Shown: positions 61,286 to 64,000 of the stretch, in pieces
Layout of the letters: the number at the start of each line of letters is the position of its first letter
Position numbering within the stretch: the stretch's first letter is position 1
NCBI RefSeq assembly: GCF_900167365.1
Contig: NZ_FUXL01000017.1
Span: forward strand, 12,510 to 76,509
Length of the DNA: 64,000 nucleotides
Source of the DNA: Consotaella salsifontis
GTDB lineage: Bacteria; Pseudomonadota; Alphaproteobacteria; Rhizobiales; Rhizobiaceae
Direction: 5' to 3'
Notes under the pieces: generated by a model
The model's database searches: none
The model's input: the letters and a program-made list of their open reading frames with translations, nothing else
What the model was told of the DNA's origin: nothing
Made by a program: the position numbers and the translations under genes

Positions 61286-63175
61286 CTAGCCCTTCGCCTG
61301 CCGCCCGGCGGTCCGCTTGCGCCGGGCAAGTTGATCGAAATCGAGACCTTGAAACACCGAGAAGTCGATCTCCGGGTTGAGCGGCAGTCGAGCCAGTTCG
61401 CGCGCCCGGATCTCCGTGATCGACTTGAACCCATAGCCCTCGTGCTCGTCGACAGCGACTGCGTGGCCCGCCTGCAGCCGCCGATCCCGCCCGTCGATCT
61501 TGCTGTCTCGCATGTCCTCGATCTGGCCGCTGCGGAGCGAGTGGAAGACCTCCTTACGGTTCTTCGGAATCCCTGCGCGCTTGAACAGCCGCCCCATGTA
61601 GGAGGATGCGCTCTTGCTTGGATCGGCGAGACGCATCAGTTCCGGAAACAGGAAGGCGTCGCCCTGCGCCATAGCCCAATCGACGAAGCCGATCTCCGTG
61701 AGAAGATGGTGCAGCACAAAGAAGGTCGTGCTGGCTTCGGTCTTGTAGGGCACGCGCTTCCAGCTTCCGCCGATCTCGGTGATCGATGAGGTCTGGGCGA
61801 CCCAGACGCCCGTGTATTTCTCGCGGATGTCGATACCCTTGAGATGGATCAGCAACCCGATGCGGCGACCCGTGAGATGGCCGAGCAGCGGCAGGATCGT
61901 GTTGTCCAGCAGTCCGCTTTCGACACCCGTCTTGAAGATCCGCGAGATCCGCTCGGCGCTGAGCGGCTCGGCTGAGACAGGCGGTGCCGCGGTTTGCGGC
62001 CACCACGCGCGGACATTGACGAAGGGATCGTTGTAGCCAAGGCTCGTGGCCTTGTGGCCAATCATCGTCTTGACGATGCTGACATAGCCCTCCTGCAGCG
62101 CTTTGCGGGACAGCGGCTTGAGGTGGAGGTCGCGATTGCCGTCGATGATCTCCCGGGCTGTCATCGCCGCCGGCCGCTGCGACTGTTGCGCAGGCCAGAA
62201 GGCCAGGAGGTTGATGTAGGCCTGCAGGTCGGCGGCGTCATAGGTGTCGACGGGGTGGTCTCCAATCAGCTCGATGAAGAGGTCGCGCCGGAACCGGGCC
62301 GTCTTCAAGTCCTTGTTTTGGGCGCCTGAGGCTGCGGCGCGGGCGGCAAGATAGTCGTCCGAGACTTCGCTGAAGAGAGCCTTGGTGGAGGGCGGGCACC
62401 GGACGAATCGTCGGTCAAGCTCGAAGGCGGGAATCCGGCGACCTTCCGCGTCTCGGTGCTCGTCTTGCTGTACGGCGGGAATAGGCTTTGCAATCGCGGC
62501 CGGAGCCGGAGCCGCTGGCTCAGTCGCAAGCGGCTGCTGCCGCGCCGCGTTCGCCGCGGGATTGTCCTCGACGGCAGGTTTGACCGCCTCTGGCGGAAGC
62601 GCGGTGCCGCCGAGCTTCTCGACGTATTTCTGCTTGAGGATGTCGGCATTGTCGACGATCAGCGGATTGCCGTCGGGGCCTTTGGCGAGTTCCCGGGCGA
62701 TGCCGACCAGGCCGCGCCAGCCTTCGAACGCCTGGCTGTCTTCCTGGGACGGCGCCGGAGCATCCTTGGCGAGCATCTGAAGGTGCGCCTTCAGCCAGCC
62801 CCGCATCTCGGCGGAGGCCTCCTCGGGCGTCTCGCCCGAGAACATCTGCTCGGCCTCGTCGGACTGCCTGTCGTCTCCAGCCAATCGTCTGTTCCTCATC
62901 CTTGCGAAGCGCCGCCGGCATTCGGCAGCGAGAAGATCCGCCTTGTGGCGCGCCTCGCGGGACGGGCATGCGCCGAGGCTAATCCGGATCTGCTTCGAGG
63001 CGCGCCCGCCGCCGAGGTCCTTGGGCATCCTAATCTGGAAAAGATAAGTCGTCCTTGACCGAACGAGATAGGGGCCGGGGCCACGTTGTTGCGGCGTCGA
63101 TTCGGCCTCGCCGCTTAGGCTGATTTGCGATACCCGAGGCGATACACCGAGCGATACACGGCTGGAATTGTCCAT
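61286..63175 (-). CDS. Tyrosine recombinase (DUF6538-type integrase)
   Basis: 629 residues. N-terminal DUF6538-like segment (GPYLVRSRTTYLFQIRMPKDLGG ... QIRISLG), a long middle part with an Ala/Pro-rich linker, a SAM-like core-binding region, then the catalytic domain. The catalytic Arg is in LTGRRIGLLIHLKG, H-x-x-R in FHSLRSGQ, and His...Tyr in QAGHAVAVDEHEGYG. ATG 63175 is preferred to GTG 63181 because GGGAG lies 7 bases before it. It starts 85 bp from a tRNA-Ser gene and reads away from it, the typical layout of an element integrated at the tRNA 3' end. Confidence 0.88.
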   Translation of the reverse strand: MDNSSRVSLGVSPRVSQISLSGEAESTPQQRGPGPYLVRSRTTYLFQIRMPKDLGGGRASKQIRISLGACPSREARHKADLLAAECRRRFARMRNRRLAGDDRQSDEAEQMFSGETPEEASAEMRGWLKAHLQMLAKDAPAPSQEDSQAFEGWRGLVGIARELAKGPDGNPLIVDNADILKQKYVEKLGGTALPPEAVKPAVEDNPAANAARQQPLATEPAAPAPAAIAKPIPAVQQDEHRDAEGRRIPAFELDRRFVRCPPSTKALFSEVSDDYLAARAAASGAQNKDLKTARFRRDLFIELIGDHPVDTYDAADLQAYINLLAFWPAQQSQRPAAMTAREIIDGNRDLHLKPLSRKALQEGYVSIVKTMIGHKATSLGYNDPFVNVRAWWPQTAAPPVSAEPLSAERISRIFKTGVESGLLDNTILPLLGHLTGRRIGLLIHLKGIDIREKYTGVWVAQTSSITEIGGSWKRVPYKTEASTTFFVLHHLLTEIGFVDWAMAQGDAFLFPELMRLADPSKSASSYMGRLFKRAGIPKNRKEVFHSLRSGQIEDMRDSKIDGRDRRLQAGHAVAVDEHEGYGFKSITEIRARELARLPLNPEIDFSVFQGLDFDQLARRKRTAGRQAKG

Positions 63176-63259
63176 CTCCACACTCCCGAAGGGGCGGTGT
63201 GGAAGGGTTCAAACGCCGGAAAAAGCGGGATTCCAATTGGCGGAGAGTGGAAAAACTCA

Positions 63260-63349
63260 TGGCGGAGAGGGGGGGATTCGAACCCCCGATACCCTTGCGG
63301 GTATGCCGCATTTCGAGTGCGGTGCATTCAACCGCTCTGCCACCTCTCC
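63260..63349 (-). tRNA. tRNA-Ser (anticodon CGA)
   Basis: 90 nt on the minus strand including encoded CCA. Acceptor GGAGAGG at 63349 downwards, D-arm with GCAGAGCGGTTGAATG, anticodon loop CTCGAAA (anticodon CGA, reading UCG), a long variable arm with CCCGCAAGGG, and T-arm GGGGGTTCGAATCCCCC. The long variable arm is diagnostic of a class II tRNA. Its 3' end faces the recombinase gene. Confidence 0.95.
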
Positions 63350-63593
63350 GGCCTGAAGACGCTTCGGCGGAAAACCGCAGCCGATGCGTCCGGCGCCGGC
63401 CCTCATATCAAAGGCGGCTTGCCTCGCACAAGAGCCCTTTTGCGATTTATCGCCCGATCCATCTTCGATCTTTGTCGCGGCTGTCTTTCAAGGGGGCTGG
63501 TGTCCGCGTACGGATCGTGCTCCACGACACCGACAGCGGACGGCCGCGGCCGTGACCACCGCTGCGGAAGGGCGGAAGGGAGGAGATCGAACC

Positions 63594-64000
63594 ATGCCGG
63601 GTTTCGTACTTGCAATCGATCAGGGAACGACCTCGACGCGCGCCATCGCCTTTGATGACGGGCTGCACGTGCTCAGTGTCGCCCAGCAGGAATTTCAGCA
63701 GCATTTTCCACGGTCCGGGTGGGTGGAGCACGACCCGGAAGAGATTTGGCGCACCGTACTGGACACCACGCGTCTGGCGCTGGCGCGGGCCGCGCTTGCC
63801 GCCAGCGACATCGCCGCGATCGGCATCACCAACCAGCGCGAGACGGTCATCATCTGGGATCGCGCCACCGGAAAGCCCATCCATAATGCGGTCGTGTGGC
63901 AGGACCGACGTACTTCAGAGACCTGCCGGCGCCTGATCGACGACGGCGCGGAGGACATGATCCGGGACCGTACCGGGCTTATCGTCGATCCCTATTTTTC
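63594..64000 (+). CDS. glpK: Glycerol kinase, 5' part
   Basis: The first 135 codons are in the window; the gene continues to the right. FGGY kinase start [19 protein letters not shown], then [23 protein letters not shown] and [20 protein letters not shown] with WQDRR, diagnostic for glycerol kinase. It phosphorylates glycerol to glycerol-3-phosphate with ATP. GGAAGGGAGGAGATCGAACC gives a strong ribosome site before ATG 63594. It may be the core-genome flank of the integrated element. Confidence 0.95.
   Translation, partial: MPGFVLAIDQGTTSTRAIAFDDGLHVLSVAQQEFQQHFPRSGWVEHDPEEIWRTVLDTTRLALARAALAASDIAAIGITNQRETVIIWDRATGKPIHNAVVWQDRRTSETCRRLIDDGAEDMIRDRTGLIVDPYF

Overview
The window is GC-rich DNA from an alphaproteobacterium, most likely a member of the Hyphomicrobiales (Rhizobiales). 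The clues are an HWE-family histidine kinase, DUF1127 proteins, an Omp25/31-like porin, a type B chloramphenicol acetyltransferase of the Agrobacterium kind, a TAXI-type TRAP transporter, an ECF41 sigma factor and a palindromic intergenic repeat of a type common in this order. Genus and species cannot be fixed from the sequence alone.

Layout. 1-170: trailer end of a type I-C CRISPR array (cas genes and leader lie outside, to the left). 0.2-5.8 kb: aldo/keto reductase with divergent LysR regulator, a stand-alone HEPN-motif protein, a catB-like acetyltransferase and a small ORF. 5.86-15.3 kb: an eight-gene minus-strand operon (acid-sugar kinase, Fe-alcohol dehydrogenase, PdxA-type dehydrogenase, DapA-type aldolase, TAXI TRAP transporter, sialidase-fold protein, SDR). 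It is preceded by a near-consensus sigma-54 promoter, and a PrpR-type sigma-54 activator is divergent. This looks like a complete import and catabolism unit for an unidentified sugar acid or conjugate. 17.5-19.9 kb: SulP transporter and tandem universal stress protein. 20.3-26.2 kb: small secreted protein, DUF1127 protein, SARP-type regulator interrupted by an in-frame stop, and a cysteine synthase-like/PLP decarboxylase pair. 26.4-29.8 kb: a translationally coupled kaiC-kaiB-HWE kinase operon. 30.1-36.5 kb: LacI regulator with a palindromic operator, an AfuABC-like ABC importer and an inositol-monophosphatase-family enzyme.

36.8-56.9 kb is an accessory stretch dominated by oxidoreductase/regulator pairs: HxlR-SDR twice, LysR-MDR, LysR-NmrA, and ECF41 sigma factor with NmrA and carboxymuconolactone decarboxylase. 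It also holds VOC, EthD, SRPBCC and GyrI-like proteins, a hydrolase/NAD-binding fusion, an Lrp regulator and a LysE exporter. Several genes here are decaying: a LysR gene frameshifted in a pentanucleotide repeat, an Old Yellow Enzyme N-terminal remnant, a frameshifted DHFR-like gene, and an NmrA gene cut by an IS5-family remnant.

57.3-64.0 kb: porin-like beta-barrel protein, large periplasmic trypsin-like protease, a degenerate zone, a tyrosine recombinase next to tRNA-Ser(CGA) (a probable integration site), and the 5' part of glpK. The most interesting units are the sigma-54 acid-sugar operon, the kaiCB-HWE kinase operon, the ECF41 module with recognisable cognate promoters, and the repeat-containing LysR gene.
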